In this document: piece after piece, positions 33,741 to 48,043 of the stretch
How the letters are laid out: each line of letters starts with the position of its first letter
How positions within the stretch are numbered: position 1 is the stretch's first letter
From: Phoebastria nigripes
Lineage: Eukaryota; Chordata; Aves; Procellariiformes; Diomedeidae
Reading direction: 5' to 3'
DNA length: 64,000 nt
Assembly: GCA_035582835.1 (NCBI GenBank)
Contig: JAYKAV010000966.1
Coordinates: 61,287-125,286 of the forward strand
Notes under the pieces: generated by a model
Database searches by the model: none
What the model saw: the letters and a program-made list of their open reading frames with translations, nothing else
What the model was told of the DNA's origin: nothing
Program-made: the position numbers and the translations under genes

Positions 33741-36700
33741 ATGGCTTTTAATGGACAGCACTCATGATGACCGTGTAGTAATGTCTGGTTGGAACAAGGA
33801 ATCAAATGTAGCTATAAGTAATGTTTGCTATATATCTCCCCTGCATGCCTTGGGTATGCAAGTATGTCTTCAAACACATGGATTAACCCACTCGTGAACT
33901 CGAGAAAGTGGCTTAACATGCCTTAAATCCACACAGAACACTTTTAATTAAATGGAAATTTGAAAGTAGCTTCAGGCCTGGACTTGTAGGAATTCTGGGA
34001 ACAGAGCTGAAGACCACTGACCTGGCACTTTCTCATGCTGTGAAAAATATTTAGGATCTACATACAAAGCAGCAAGGTTTTCTGTACAGCGATCATGTGA
34101 AATTCTGTCCAAATGGTAAACTTTCAGGACGATGATTCCACCAAATGTCCTACCCACCTTAATCAACATTATAAGTGACCCAAACGTCATTTGCTGAGAT
34201 TTTATTCAATATTCCCACATGTAATTTTCCATCTACTGACAGCTAGTTTCTCCTCATTTGCATATTCAAAGCAGAAGATAGAAATAAAAAGGTAAGCCAT
34301 TACTAAAACTTTCTCCCTGTACACAGTCCTAGAAGACCTCTCATGACAATCTTTAGCTAGTCATTCATTCTCATTACACAGAAAAAAATCCTGGAAGGTT
34401 GTTCAGTGAAAACAGAAACTTGCTGCCTCCATAAACTTTCCAGAACAGCTACTGGATGTTTTGCTTCTTCTCAAAGTTGTTCGGTAATCTTAGAGGACAA
34501 CTGAATATATGTAACAAAGACAAGGAAGGATGTCTTTTGTGCATATTGAGTCAAAAGATAAACACAGCATTAAGGGGCTCGACTTTGCATGAACTGTGTA
34601 TATCTACTAGATACAAAATTGTCAGGATTAGGAAATCAAGTGCTACGTGGCTGGATTTACAGTAGAATATCTTGGGCATATTCAAATTTTAGACTTCTAG
34701 CCTTTCCAAACCACTAATGCCTTTTCTTAAGCTTCTCTCCAGCCTGCTCTCCAGAACTGCTTCCTAAACACAACCAACCCACTGTTTGTTAAAACGTTTC
34801 CTCATCATTTGTTCTGTATCTGTGAAAAACCTACATCTCCTAGTATATAGCTGTTTATTCATCTGAAATAAGTAGACATGATCTCTGAAACTGCAAACAA
34901 GTGGATTTTTAATAGACTGCAACAGAAGGTGACTTGTGTAAGTGAAAAAGCAGGACAACAAGACCTGTCTTTGAAAATTACATGTACTCTAGTTCCCTTA
35001 ATGTTCTTTGACAAATCTAGGTACTTTAAGCTTTTAGGAAGCAACAGAGGCTTTTCTTTTTCTCTTTCTCTTTTAACACAGATATTGCTCACACACTTTA
35101 ATTAGATTGTGAGCAAAATGCAGTCATCATCTGAATAAGAAAACGTGTACATTTAAACCTCTAAGGAAAGAGCATGTGATTCTTCAAAATAAGTGAAAGA
35201 GACCTTGGTTAAGGAAAAAAAAAGAGAGTGAGAGAGAGATGAATTGTGAATATTTTGAAAAAGTTATTTCAACGAGCAGTCAATAAGGCGTAGAGTGTGG
35301 GGCCTCTGTGAGATATCCTTCACCCAAGTGGCTGGCTTTGTAGGAGGAAGAGAGTATTGTTTACCAGAGCTGAAAAGCTAGAATAAAAAAAAAACCCACA
35401 GATAAAATAAGCACACTGGCGCTCTGAAACACATCACTGCTGGCTAACCTGACAGGTTAGATCTAAGTTACTTGCTTATACTCTGTCATTTTAAACAGCG
35501 TGGTAGTGCTAACTGCAGTAAAAATAGGTCTTGGCATTGACTCTGAGGCATTACATGTGTTGGAGAGGTGCCCACAGTTTCACTTTGCAACCATAGGGGT
35601 CTAGTCTTTTGTCAATGTGTGTGCACAACTTCTTTAACATTAAGAGGAATATGTGTGTTCATCCATGGGCAAAGAGGCCCAAAGAGCTTGTGTTAGTATT
35701 CAGATGACACAATTAAAATCAGGCTTAATCCTTCTCATTCTGTAGATAAAAAGTTTAACATAATTTTACAAAAGCTTTTATCTCAGTCATGTATAGGAGC
35801 CAGAAATTATTAATTAGGCTTATAGTCAAACAGTGTTCTGCAAGGTACTAGTACATTCTGTAACATGAAACCGACAGCACTTAAAAATCTCTTTGTTGCA
35901 ATTAAGAAAAAAATCTATCCAGAGTAGATCTTCAACCTACTGTCAGTGTTTTGAAATACAAAGAACTTTTTCCAGCAGACAGGTATAGAAACCACATTAA
36001 CTTATGTCATACAGAAGAGGCCTATTCAACTTCAGTTTTGCCATTTCCTTGTATATTTTGGTGACCTTGAGAGAAAATGAATATAGTCAAATGCTAAAAC
36101 ACTTGGCTGTGATACTGAAATGCCTGGCTCTGAACCACCTTCTCAACGCAAGTGCAGCTGGAGCAATGCCAGCTGACAGTGCTTCCCTCTGGCCCACAAT
36201 TTAGCATGAAACCCACCCAAGTACCATACAGAGCTACATGGGTACAAAGAGAAAGGCCAATAAAGGAAACAGTCAGTCAGCAAGATCTGCTTCTTGCATC
36301 CCTGCCTAGGAGACAAGAGGAAGCATACCCCATATTACTCTTTCCTACATCTATGCCTCCGTCATGCTTACAAACTTCTACTGTAGTAGTAAAGTAATGT
36401 ATGACACTGCTTAAGGACATAATGGATTTAGCATTTTTCCTGTTTTGGGTGTTTAGAAAACCAGACCTGCCTGCAGTGTATTTTTATACCATTCTCCTGG
36501 TGTGCAGGAGAATTCAAACACACATAGGGTGGTTTATTAAAACTACACAAAAGTACAGGACAGTCAGCTCAAGATAAAGCCAAGTCACATATGACTTTTT
36601 GATAAACAATGAAAAATACAGTGTCAAATTCCCCAATTATGTTATTGTATAACAGAGANACGCAAAATTCAAACTTACACAGATCCCTTTAGAAAAGCTT

Positions 36701-39700
36701 CTAGCAGCTCGGAAAGTAGATGGGATGCATACAGAGGAAGGATTAAAGGAANAGTTAACAGCAGTTGAGGCAGTGACATCAAAGGTTTCTTGACATCATT
36801 GGCAAAACTCCCACTCACTTGAACTGGATTGTGGCTTTACCTGACTCTTTCAGAAATGGAGTCCTAAACAAAGGAACTCAAACTTGGATAGATTTGAGAA
36901 TGCTGGATGTAGTCAGACGGAAAGAAAGAAAGCAACCATTTTGTATACAGAAGTCAGAACAAAATTTTGCTGAATTTAAGAGTGAAAGTAACAAACACCA
37001 ATAACAAAAAGCCAACATCAATGTCAGTGAGGGAGAGGAGGAAGAGACACAGGGATAAGTGCAGGGTCTAAGTACTAAGTCACACAGAAAAGAACTAGGA
37101 TTTTGGATATCACGGAAGAAAAGTGGCACTGGCTGGAATGACTGTTCTATCTTGGACAAATTATAAAATAAGCAAACAGGGAAACAAGAGAGGAAGATAT
37201 AAACAGTAGCAAAAAACAAAGGTTGATAAGGACAAAGGTTATGGCTTTGGTGGTGGTTGGAAGCAAAGAAATTACAAGCCTCATTGGCAAGGCAAATAGT
37301 GTGGAGGGAATAGCAGAGAAATTTCCAGCTTGGAAATCTGGCAGCCTTGATGGAGATATGTGTTGTAGGTCAATAAAATTTTATGCAGTGTGATGGCTCA
37401 AAGGGATAGAAGGCGATGTGTTCTGGAGGAAGCTGCTTCAGACTGTACCATAATTTGCATTGTATGTGTAGGACTTCTTCTAAAGCACCATTTCAGTAGA
37501 TCAGCTCTTAAGGAAAACACATGGTGCAAACAATTCCCTTACAGAGACTGTTTGAAAAGCAGTTTTGGGCTTTGGGACCAATTTCTGTATNATGCCACAT
37601 TGGTTTGCCTGTGTCTTTTTGATGACTAGATTAGGAGATAGATGCTTTGCCTGCTGTGAGCTCTTCTGCTATACCTCACTCAATTACAAGTGCTAGCTTA
37701 CTTGAAAAGACGTTTGCAAAATGTCATGTGTTCCTCAGCTTCAGAGCTAAAAATCTTTTCCTATATTTGCTATTGAACACTCTCTTTTAAGTAGTTTCCC
37801 ACTTTTCTTCTTATCTCCTTCTGACCTTGCTGTTTTGTAATTGGGAAATGTTGTGCAGTACCTGTTTGAATGGCATTCACAATACCTGTGAATACCTGCT
37901 GTTATTCCATCTGAGTTCAGTGGAGTTAAAAAAAGGACAATCAAGTCCTGTGCCTTTCTTCCCTTCATTGTTCAGCTATTCTTATTGTACTGTGGTAGAG
38001 AGGAGGACGTTTTCTGTAAAAAACAGATTTATGCAGGTGCTGTGTCATCAGTTCTATCAATGAGCCTGATAACATCACTTTAATCCCATCCATATGTTTC
38101 AAAATATCAGGTAAACATGACCTTGATAATCACCATGAAAACAACCATTTGACCATTCTACTAGGGTCATGTTTCTGGTGAACTGACTGATTATTAAATC
38201 ACTCTCAAGCCTGGAAAGCACCACTTTAGGAAGAGAAAAATTCAGACTGCATGTACATACTGAAAAATTATGTCTAAAGTTAAAAGGATATTTCATAATT
38301 AATCCATTTGTAGCTGGATTACTAGAAAAAAGATAATGTTCTGCCACTGTTAAATTCTGACCCTCTTGGCTTAGCTCATATGGATCTTTCTATAGTCATT
38401 TTATCCCTTGTTAAGAAGCTTCACTGTAAACTGAAAGAAAAATAGGCTTTCAAAAAAATGGATATATATGAACAATTAAAGTCTTTGTTTTGTAGAAGGT
38501 GGTCATATAGGTATTGAAATTATTGCTTTTGCTGGGCCCTTTAATTATTCTGGTTTCATGCAAGAAAGAGCTTACAGTTATGTAAAATGAAATATTTGTA
38601 CACACACACTTACATACATATTCAGTGTTAGCAATCTAATTAAAGATTTATTCCCATAATAGATTTAGTTTTGCTTTTTAAGAGTAAGCATAAGGCTCAC
38701 TAGTCTGTGTGAAATCAGACTTCCATCATTTTCTGGTTCCTAGTCTTTCTATATTTGAGATATGAATTTAACATTCACTGTCCCCTACATGAAATTTTAG
38801 ACTTTTATTGTATTTATCAAATCTGTTACAAATTTTACTGGGCTTATATCTAAATAAATTTCCGGTCTGGATCTTGTATTTTTATTGGATGTCCAACTCA
38901 TTGGCATATTCTCAGCTACACAAACTATGACAATTCTTAAATGACAGAATGGTCACAAGGGGCTGAAACACGCATCAACTTACTGTGCTTTACATAACTA
39001 ACACTTTAGTTGAGTCACCATAATTGTCCTTGAAAATGTTATTAGTCTAAAGGAAATGTAGGATAATGTGGCTTTGATTAGGTGCTGATCACGAGCCAAA
39101 TTCCAGATGCGGTGATGAGCTTGTACATGTGTTGTTATTAAGGCTCAGCCTATGCATGGCAATTTACCAGTCCACAGCATTTTATCATATTTGTAAGATC
39201 AAAATCTTACACAGATAGATGAAACCTATGAAAAATTGGAATTATTGTAGTAGGAGATAAGACAGATGAGAAGCTGAATATCTACTCAAAGCTAAGCTAA
39301 AGTCCTTTTTAATTTGTTTCTTCTGTCTTTCATACATGTGTTTACTTGTTTTCAGTAAGGTAAAAGCACTGTTAAAGCTACAACAAAGGCTATTTTTGTA
39401 CTGCTTCCAAGCTGGCAGGAGCTAGCAAGTACAAGAAGTCTCACAAGACCATCCCAGAAAGAGTTCCAACCCAATTTCTAAACAGTGTTCTATTTAAAGA
39501 TTTTCTATTTTTCTCAACAAGAGTAAAAGTGTAAAAGATAGTTGCAATTAACTTTCTGTTACCCATAGATATATTTTTTTCCCCAGTATGTGGGTTCAAC
39601 ATATCATTCTTAACTGAAAAAAAAAAATCCCTCTTCCTGTATATTTACAAACATTCAATTCCGTTTTTCAGTAACTTTCTTAAAGATATTTTCTATACGG

Positions 39701-42700
39701 TTTGTGTTATCACTAGTTTTGCTTTATCCAAGTTAAACCAGCCCTTCCAACGCCCTAGGAACCTAAGAATTTATAAAGTGCAAGTCACTTCATTGTTTTG
39801 AAGCGATGGCTGAAAGGAATGGGGTCCTGTCAGGCCACAGGGCAGCACTGTAGCTACACACTGAAAGATTCATTGGTCAGCAACACGTCATCCTCCTCTG
39901 CTCTCAATCTGAGACAAGACTTCAGTCTGAAATGAGTTTATAAGCACATATACTTCTGGGAGGATGAGCTTTTTATTAGGCATCTGAGTCCAAAAATTGC
40001 TACATAGCCCTTCGTTTTGAATGCAGAATAATGGACTGTATTGAATACAAAACAAGATGCAGGAGCTGCATTTGTCTCAATCCATTTTTTTTATAAGGTC
40101 CCACAATGCAACATTTTATGTGCATCCCTTGAATCCCCAAATCCATTCTTGTCGCATACAGAGAGGCTTGCAATTGTTCAAAATAAATATGCTTGCTTTT
40201 AATGAACTGTTAAACTGTCTGCGGTCCTCCTCAGATGCAATGTGGCTGGGCACCAGTTGTCAGTGTTTGACCATCAGGGCATGAAGCAGTTGAGAGCATG
40301 ATTAAACTGTAAGATGTATTATCTGCTTTTTCTTTTTATGCAAAACCATCAGTGACTTGGATGCTGTCCTGTGCATAACAATGAATACAGGATCCCATCT
40401 CACACACTTGTAGATGAAACACGATTGTGACAGTTTATAGTATCTTAATACCGAAGAGCGATCTCTTTCTTACTGTGCAAAGACCATCTAATACAACTGG
40501 AAGGATTTCTCTTTAACCGCACTTGTTGAAGACAACCAGATTTTTGGCACTGAACAAATCAGAGCCAAAAGATCAACATTTTTATGAGGTGAATCTGATT
40601 TCTAGAAATACAGTACATAAGGCATAAATTTTTTTCCAGATTATCTCTGTGAAACATTTCTGATCTTTCACAAACTGCCCTCTGTGATTACTGATTATTC
40701 TTTTCTAACTTAGACGAAGATGACGGAGTTATTTAGCTATCTGTGCTTCACAAAATTTTTTCTACTTCTCAGTTAGAATTAAGTACTTATCACAGAAGTC
40801 AGCAAGTAGCCAAAAAGGTCTATTTAAAGTTCTCTGGCAAGCATTCCTTCTTCATATACATGTTACCAACTCCCTGACATTCCCCAGGATGGGGCAGGAA
40901 GCAGATCACAGGCAAATTTAATTTTTCTGGCAGCTCTTTCCTGTCTTTGGGAAAGAAGCTATCATTCAGTATGGGGCCAGAAGCAAACATGTCAGACAAG
41001 CAAAATGCTGGTGTTTTCCATTATGTGACAGGTGCACATCTCTTCAATGTACAGAACTAGGTATGCCAGCTCAGTGCTCATACTGGAACAGATATGCAAC
41101 CATGCAGAAAAGAACAGGGTATACAACCTTCAGGTGCACACATGAGTGTCTCACTGAACTGAAAAAAATAGCTTTATATTTTATTAAATAATCCACTTCT
41201 TTCTTAGAGAAGCTGGCATTTTCTCTCTTCCTGATACCTTCTAATAACCTTATAATTCAAATCAGTTCTCAGTGTACATACTTTAAATGCTAGTGGCTTA
41301 ATTAATATTAAAGTAAACAGAGAAATGAAATTACAACCTAAAGACTTTAGGCATATCTTAAAACAATAAAGTTGAGTCTTTAAAATTACATATGCATTAG
41401 CATTGCACAAAGTCCTTCGTTCAGCAAGAAGAACACTTGCTGAAACTTGGGTACACTATGTGAATAACAAAAAATCTAAACAGGGGCTAGAATTTTAAAA
41501 AGTAGCTGCATTCAGCCCTCCACAAGATTTCATTGCATGGGTAGCACAGTCTGAAAGAAATCTTCCCCCTAGCTTTCATGCACTTTAAGCAGGTAGGTCA
41601 CACCTGCATGTTATGAGCCAGCAGAAGCAAAGGGACCTTTTTTCTTCAGTCCAAGGGGGTTTCAGCAAACCTTTGCAGATGCATTTCACCTCAAAACAAC
41701 TTGAAAGAACTTGGGAGCTTTGCCTCTTTTTCCTCCAATCATTCACTTCTGGAGCAAAGCAGCTAAACAAGGGAGCAGATGACTACCCCACAAAGAATGC
41801 TATGATCTTAAATTACCAAAATTGAGCCTGAACAGCATCTAAGTGAACAGAGCTCAAGATATGTTTTTGCACAAGAGATTTGCTTGTCTGACTACAGTAA
41901 TCCCTTCTGATTTCTTAGTTAATCTAATGCAGTTTAGATAATTACACTATAGTATAGTTTAATTTCTAAGAAAGTCAGTACTTCTCTTAAAAGCCGTCAG
42001 AAATGTTTTGATAAATGTTTCTTTAAATGTAAGTCTGGCNTTACACTTAACAGTCAGTTCAGACATTTTTCACTTTAAGAAAGTGGGAACAGTTTAAAAG
42101 TTGTGAAATTATGCTGTTTCAATTTCAAAACTGCTCTGTTTCCAAAATTCATTTTAAACTTAAAAAGATAGAAAAGTTTGAAACTGAAAAAAGCATTCTA
42201 AATGCCCACAACATTTTAAATGACCCAGTCCATCATTTTTGTCTCAGTTATTAGCTAATAAACTTTTGCCATAATTTTCACTTGTGATTCTAGTGGGAAC
42301 AGGGCAGCCTTTTCTAAGAAACATCTCGTGGAATGGGTTCCCACAAAGTGACTTTTGAAAGAAAAGAGGATCACTATATTTAACTGGTTTCTCATTAGGA
42401 GTACCTTTTAAGCAGCAATTTACGCAGCCACACCAGAGAAGTATGATCACTCCTGTGTCCTCTTGCACCAGCTCATGGAAGGCTGGGGAGGGAAGAGAAG
42501 ATTTGTAGGGCTGCTGCAACCATTATATTTGTTCAGCCGACGGGTGGACCAAGCAATGTCCATGACCGGCACTGCACTGAATATCTTCACCAGCTGGAGG
42601 GAAACATGCTGTCTCAGGGATAAGCAAGGAGCAAGGCACTTCCCTCACAGAGGGAAAGAGAGAAGAGGAAGATTGGGCGATAAATTGTAACTCAGTCCTA

Positions 42701-45700
42701 CTCTTACATCTTTTTTCCCCACTCTGCTTCTACAGCAGAACAACAAAGTCCAAATTTCTGCTGAGGATTAGGTCACAAATCCTAGGAAATTATCAAATTT
42801 AGAAATAATTTAGCTAATGAAATATTTACATTTGGAAAACATGAAATGATAAAACATTACAAAAAGCATCCTCTTTCTTAACGTACACTTTCGAGTGAGA
42901 GGGAGGGATATTTCTATCAGATGACCTGGTGAATTTTTTCTAATTTTTTATGTTCCAAAACATGCAAAAATTCAATTACTGATAGTTTTGTTTTAATCCT
43001 GCAGGTCCTCCATATTCTAAATATTCTGAAAAAATCAGTGATAGCACAGAAATTGAGTTTTGAACAATGATAAACTGTGGGACGTATCACTTCAGCAGTC
43101 TTTGAACTTTGGATCCCGTAATAATGAAAATTAGAAACTGTTCCAAATATCCCTCAGATTAACACTCATGCTATGCACAGTGTTGGAACTAAAGATTCTG
43201 GTTTAATCAAGCCAAACATTATTCATAAAATAGAAGAAATACTAACATGGTAAGTTGTCTGTCTTTACTTTTTCCTGTGATGTGTACTGCATGGACTACC
43301 TGCAGAGCTAAATCTCTCTGAATATGATCAGAATTAGAAGAGAATGCTTTGAGGTGAAGAAAAGGCTCAGTGCAGTCTGCTCCACTAACACATTCTGAGG
43401 AATCATTAGGCTGCTTTGTTTTCTTACAGTCACAGGAATACAGATAGCCAAGAATTCATAACATAAACACAAAAAAAAGATGATTTGTCTAAATTTTGTA
43501 GAAATGTGGGGGAAGTAAGGGGTCTCTACCTGAATTGTCACTAGTAGTTTTGGGATTTTTTTAAGCTAAAGAGCATATCTTACTAGACTGATGGAACTAC
43601 CTCTCCCTCCCACTGAGAACTGAGTAGCTTCCTCTTGACGACTACAACAGTAGCTTACAAGTCAAATTAATATTGAGATACTCTTGGAAGTGTTTCTAGC
43701 TTCTTTTACTGCTACTAACAGCTGGATATAAGCATAAGATCCACATGATCAGCAAATCCAGGATGAAAACAGCTGGAATAGTAAGATCGTAAGGATAATA
43801 ATTTATGGGAAGATTTCTACCATAATTTACAACTTGTTTTGCCTTTACTGCAGTTATGAAAAGAGAGATCAAACTTGTCAGAATAATTGGAAAATATGTT
43901 AAAATTTATCTGCCTTGTTAGATTACACCTTGCAATTGCTTCTGATGGGAGGAGAAGGAAGAAATCATTCAGCATTTTCTATGGTCCTCTTTGCTTAGCA
44001 GAAAGTGCCACTTCTGTTCTTTCACAGTATGGGAAACAAGTATTCATCTTCTCATTCAAAACAGAGTATTTCCAGGTTAATATAATAAATGATGTCTTTA
44101 TTATCTGTGAATGAACATGTTTCATCCACCTGTCAAAACCGGTAAAAGGAAGGAAATTAAAAAAGTACAGTATGTCAAATAGGGATGTACTTCAGACAGC
44201 CATCTATCCTCAGCTGGTTTTTGTGCAGTCTGCCGTTGCAACTTAATTTTACCCAGAGGTTCATCAAACATCTGTTTTAATCACTAAGCTAATTTCACTC
44301 TTTTTTTCTGTGGCATTCCAGTCATCATGACATTTTAGACATCTCTATTCCAGGTGATCCGAGTACTTCCAGTGTTTTGCCATGTACATGTGCATGACAT
44401 AGATAAAGGCTATATTCACAGAATGCTTTCTCACAGAATTTCACTCCTTTTCCTCTAAAGCACCTCACTGACATTTATGCAAGTGTTAAAAAATTGGTAT
44501 TTTATGTCTTAGGGTTACATTTTTCATTCAGTTCAAAGACGCACTGGAATAATTTAATTATTTGTAGTGGGTTCCTTTCGTAAAGCAGCAGCTGTCAAAA
44601 CAGGCTTGATCACGAATGGACAAAACCATGACTTAGACAAAAAAAATCACACAGGACTTAAAATCAATGCTCTTGTTGTCTGCAGAACATCTGTAGAAAT
44701 TACGATCTAAAAATGGCATGTTTAATAGCACAGGGGTTTTATACTCTACTGCTTGAGATTAAGGACAAACAATAAACATGGAGTTCCATAAAAGCCACCA
44801 AGCTTGAGTTATGCAAGGTTATTTTGGATTGGTATTTTAACCTTTTGTTAATTGGCCATAGATATATATTATTTTTAATTTCTTTAATATTACATAGTAG
44901 TTTTCTCAATTTTGTATTAGTTTTAAACTTATACGTAAACTGAGATAATATATACGAGTAGAAACAGCATCCGTTATAAAGGTCTGTTAAAAATGTTACA
45001 AATGTCAAGACTATAAATCAACATATTCCCACTGAGTCTTGTCAAGTTACCTTAACTTTTACCATGTTTTCTCTCATGGATGTGTCACACCATGCAAATT
45101 CAGGCATTTAACTCAGCTGTATTAACCACCTAGAGACCCAAGGTTCCTCATATGCACAGTGGAGAGAGACGAGTTTCCCATCCTGTACTTCACAGCAAGA
45201 ACATATGAGCAAGATTCACAGTCTGTCTGCAGAAATGTACTTATGCTTATTTACATGGCCTTCATCACACATATTTGAAGTTTGACAGATACCAACACTC
45301 AATTTATGGACTTGTGCCGACTGTACAGGTTTATACTCCTCTAGTTTCTATCCAGAATCTCTTAGCAAATTTACACTTTTGGGAACTGATCCATAGACAC
45401 TAAATGTAAAGGTAACCTTTCCATGACGATCTNTGAGTTTTGGATCTAGATACCTGTTTTTAGCATTAATGGTCCTATTTTTTTGTTTATCAGTCAAAAT
45501 ATTTTGACAGTGAAATAAAAATAAAAGCTTCTCAATATGTTTTCTGCTTAATCTGTGTTCATGGAATAGTTAATTAAGTAAATATAACCTCTCTTTCAAA
45601 AAATGCATAATGACTTCTGCTATTGTTGTAAGTACGACTAACGTTTAGGAAAACAGAAGTTCCTCAAAACATTTTGGAGAAGTTTTAACTACTCTTTATT

Positions 45701-48035
45701 CAAACAGAAGTGTGTCTAAAGCTAGTAGTTCAATGAATTGCTAGTTGGAACTACACCTGGCTTATAATGAATGCTATGTTAAATTTTATTACTGTCAACA
45801 TTTCAAAAAAGGAACCATTGCTTTTAAATAGTACTTTAAGTTCCCCAGCTTATTGCTCTGTTCTCTCTGAAGCCATAAAAAAAATAAATTCAGGATTCTA
45901 AAATCAACTGCAAAGTGAGTAAGCACCTAACAAAAGTCTGTTTAAGTTTATTTTCTCTTTCATTTCTTTCTTTTTTTTTATCCTCAAAAAAGATCATAAT
46001 CCCAAATTTCAAATAAGATATTCTATAATGTATTAGTTTGTTTTTAAAATGCTTCTTTTGGTGTTATGCATTAACTGAGAAACCTACAAGCAACTTTGAG
46101 TTTATTCAGACAATGTATATATGTGTGCACTAAGATATTACATTTTTGTCCTATTCAGACAAGCAATTTAGTTGTATAAATACACGAGCTATTATGATGA
46201 TGTCCATAAGACTCTGTGTGGAAACATGTTTTTATTTGCAGCAAAAAGTAGAAGCACTGTGAAAAGAACTATTTGAATTACAGAGCTACTGTATTAGCAT
46301 ATTAATTTGGGTTCTTTCCTCCTGAAAGTCATTATCTGAAGAAAAACAAATAATTTAGAAAAAAAGGCAACTAACAAGTGAAATTTAGTGTTAGAAGCTG
46401 TGTGATTTAGTATAATTTGTGTGTTCAGTCTTGGGTTTCATAAAAGAAATGCAAAAGACATGTTCATTAATCTCATCTTTAGAGGTCAAAACCAAATAAT
46501 CCTTTACTACAAGCTAAGGTGAACCAATGGTGTAAATCAAAACTCACTGTATAGTTGCCAGTCAAGTAATATTTTCTGTGTTTCAATACTCAGAAATACA
46601 TTTCTTTTGTAATAGGTACTTGCCATAAAACTGACTGGCCCAAGCTGTTAAAACAAAAAGTACCACACATTTATATAACAAAGTATTTTTCTGACTTAAG
46701 CCTACACATACAAAAAAGTCAGAATTTAAATACAATTCACCTAAACATGTTTTTCTATATCAAACAGGATTTTTTTTATCTTTATTATGTCACATCTATG
46801 ATATGCCATTACCTTGGTACTCACTTCCCCTGACTTAATCCAAAAGGCCATGGAAATCAAGCCTGATCCAATTCAGCAAGCCTGCTTACTTCAATTTTTA
46901 GTGAGGAAAATGTTTTTCTGCCACACTCTCTCCCCTATATAATTCCTCTGCTTGAATTAGCAGGTATTTTATCAAGCTATACAGACCTATTTTTTAATTC
47001 TGCAGGCAAGAGTGCCCTCTAAACCAGACATGTCAAACCTTTGCACAATTATAAGTGGACACATGTTGACTTTTCCAATTAAATTAATTAAATAAATATG
47101 TGTATTTTAAAACATTATAAAAATCATCTGCTAGAAGAAAAGGAGAAAGAGTTTATGTAAAAGACTGATGACTTTAATGTCTTATTTTTAAGATCTTCCA
47201 AATCTCTGCAGATTTGCAGTTTTGAAGATTGATGCTGGTATTATTGCTCTTTCCTACCTAACTTGTCATTTTTGCCACTATCAGCTGGATAAAAACTCAC
47301 ACAGTTGACATTTACCTCTGCCTTCCCGTTAGAACTGAGAGAAGGAGAGTTAAATGTCTGATGTGTTTTGTACTGCTGACCATGACTGATATCAGGAAAG
47401 ATCCATGCCAATTGAACAAGGAATAACAGATATCCAAGTATGCAACATCCAATTTCTCATTAAAAGATCAGGAAAATGTTTTCTTTTTGCTCTGAGATAA
47501 TAATTAGTGAATTGCGCTTTATACGATTTTACATACANTTCATTCACTCCTCCTATTCTTTTTTTTTTTTTTAAGTTGTATGTGTCAACCAGATAGAAAA
47601 GTAATTCTTTTCATTCTGCCCAGGCATTCTTCTTCATTATTTTTGACAAATGTAAGTTGATCTTCTTAGACTTTTGAAATGCAACCATTTCTATCAGATC
47701 TGTGAATGATAACAAAGATTTATGGTGCTTCATGTAACAGCCTAGAGCATCACTGAAGGGTAATAATAAACGTTAGAAGAAACAGTCATTTAAGGATATA
47801 TTGAGAAAATGTCAACAGTATTATGCCAGCCACACCACAGTCACATTCAGTTTCTTGTGTTAAAATATAGGAAACTTACCTTTTGAATCATATATTTTAT
47901 TATCTATGAATTCTGAGAGTTTGTTTGCAATTAGCATTCAGAATTACTCATTTGTAAGAGTGAAAATATTGTAGTGTTACAAGTATTGTGAGATAAAAAT
48001 AAAAAGAGGGTAGTATTTGATTTGTAAACTTATCA
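33741..48035. other. long intronic stretch leading up to the GRM8 donor
   Basis: About 14.3 kb of AT-rich sequence. Simple-sequence patches occur at about 35212-35242 (A-rich then GA repeats), 38599-38620 (CA then CATA), 45969-45980 and 47560-47573 (T runs). No further GRM8 exon was found, although the next exon should lie on the low-coordinate side. A GC-richer patch at 42440-42690 is not identifiable. Confidence 0.5.
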
Positions 48036-48043
48036 TCACTTAC
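48036..48043 (-). other. 5' splice donor of the GRM8 exon
   Basis: Minus strand reads gagaag then gtaagtga, a near-consensus donor (GTAAGT) directly after the Lys codon that ends the SAEK sequence. This is the usual exon end before the TM7 exon in group III mGluR genes. Phase is 0. Confidence 0.93.

Noticed and set aside
42440..42690. GC-richer patch as a possible exon or CpG island
   Set aside because: CpG count is low, no splice-bounded frame with known similarity, and no repeat family identified.
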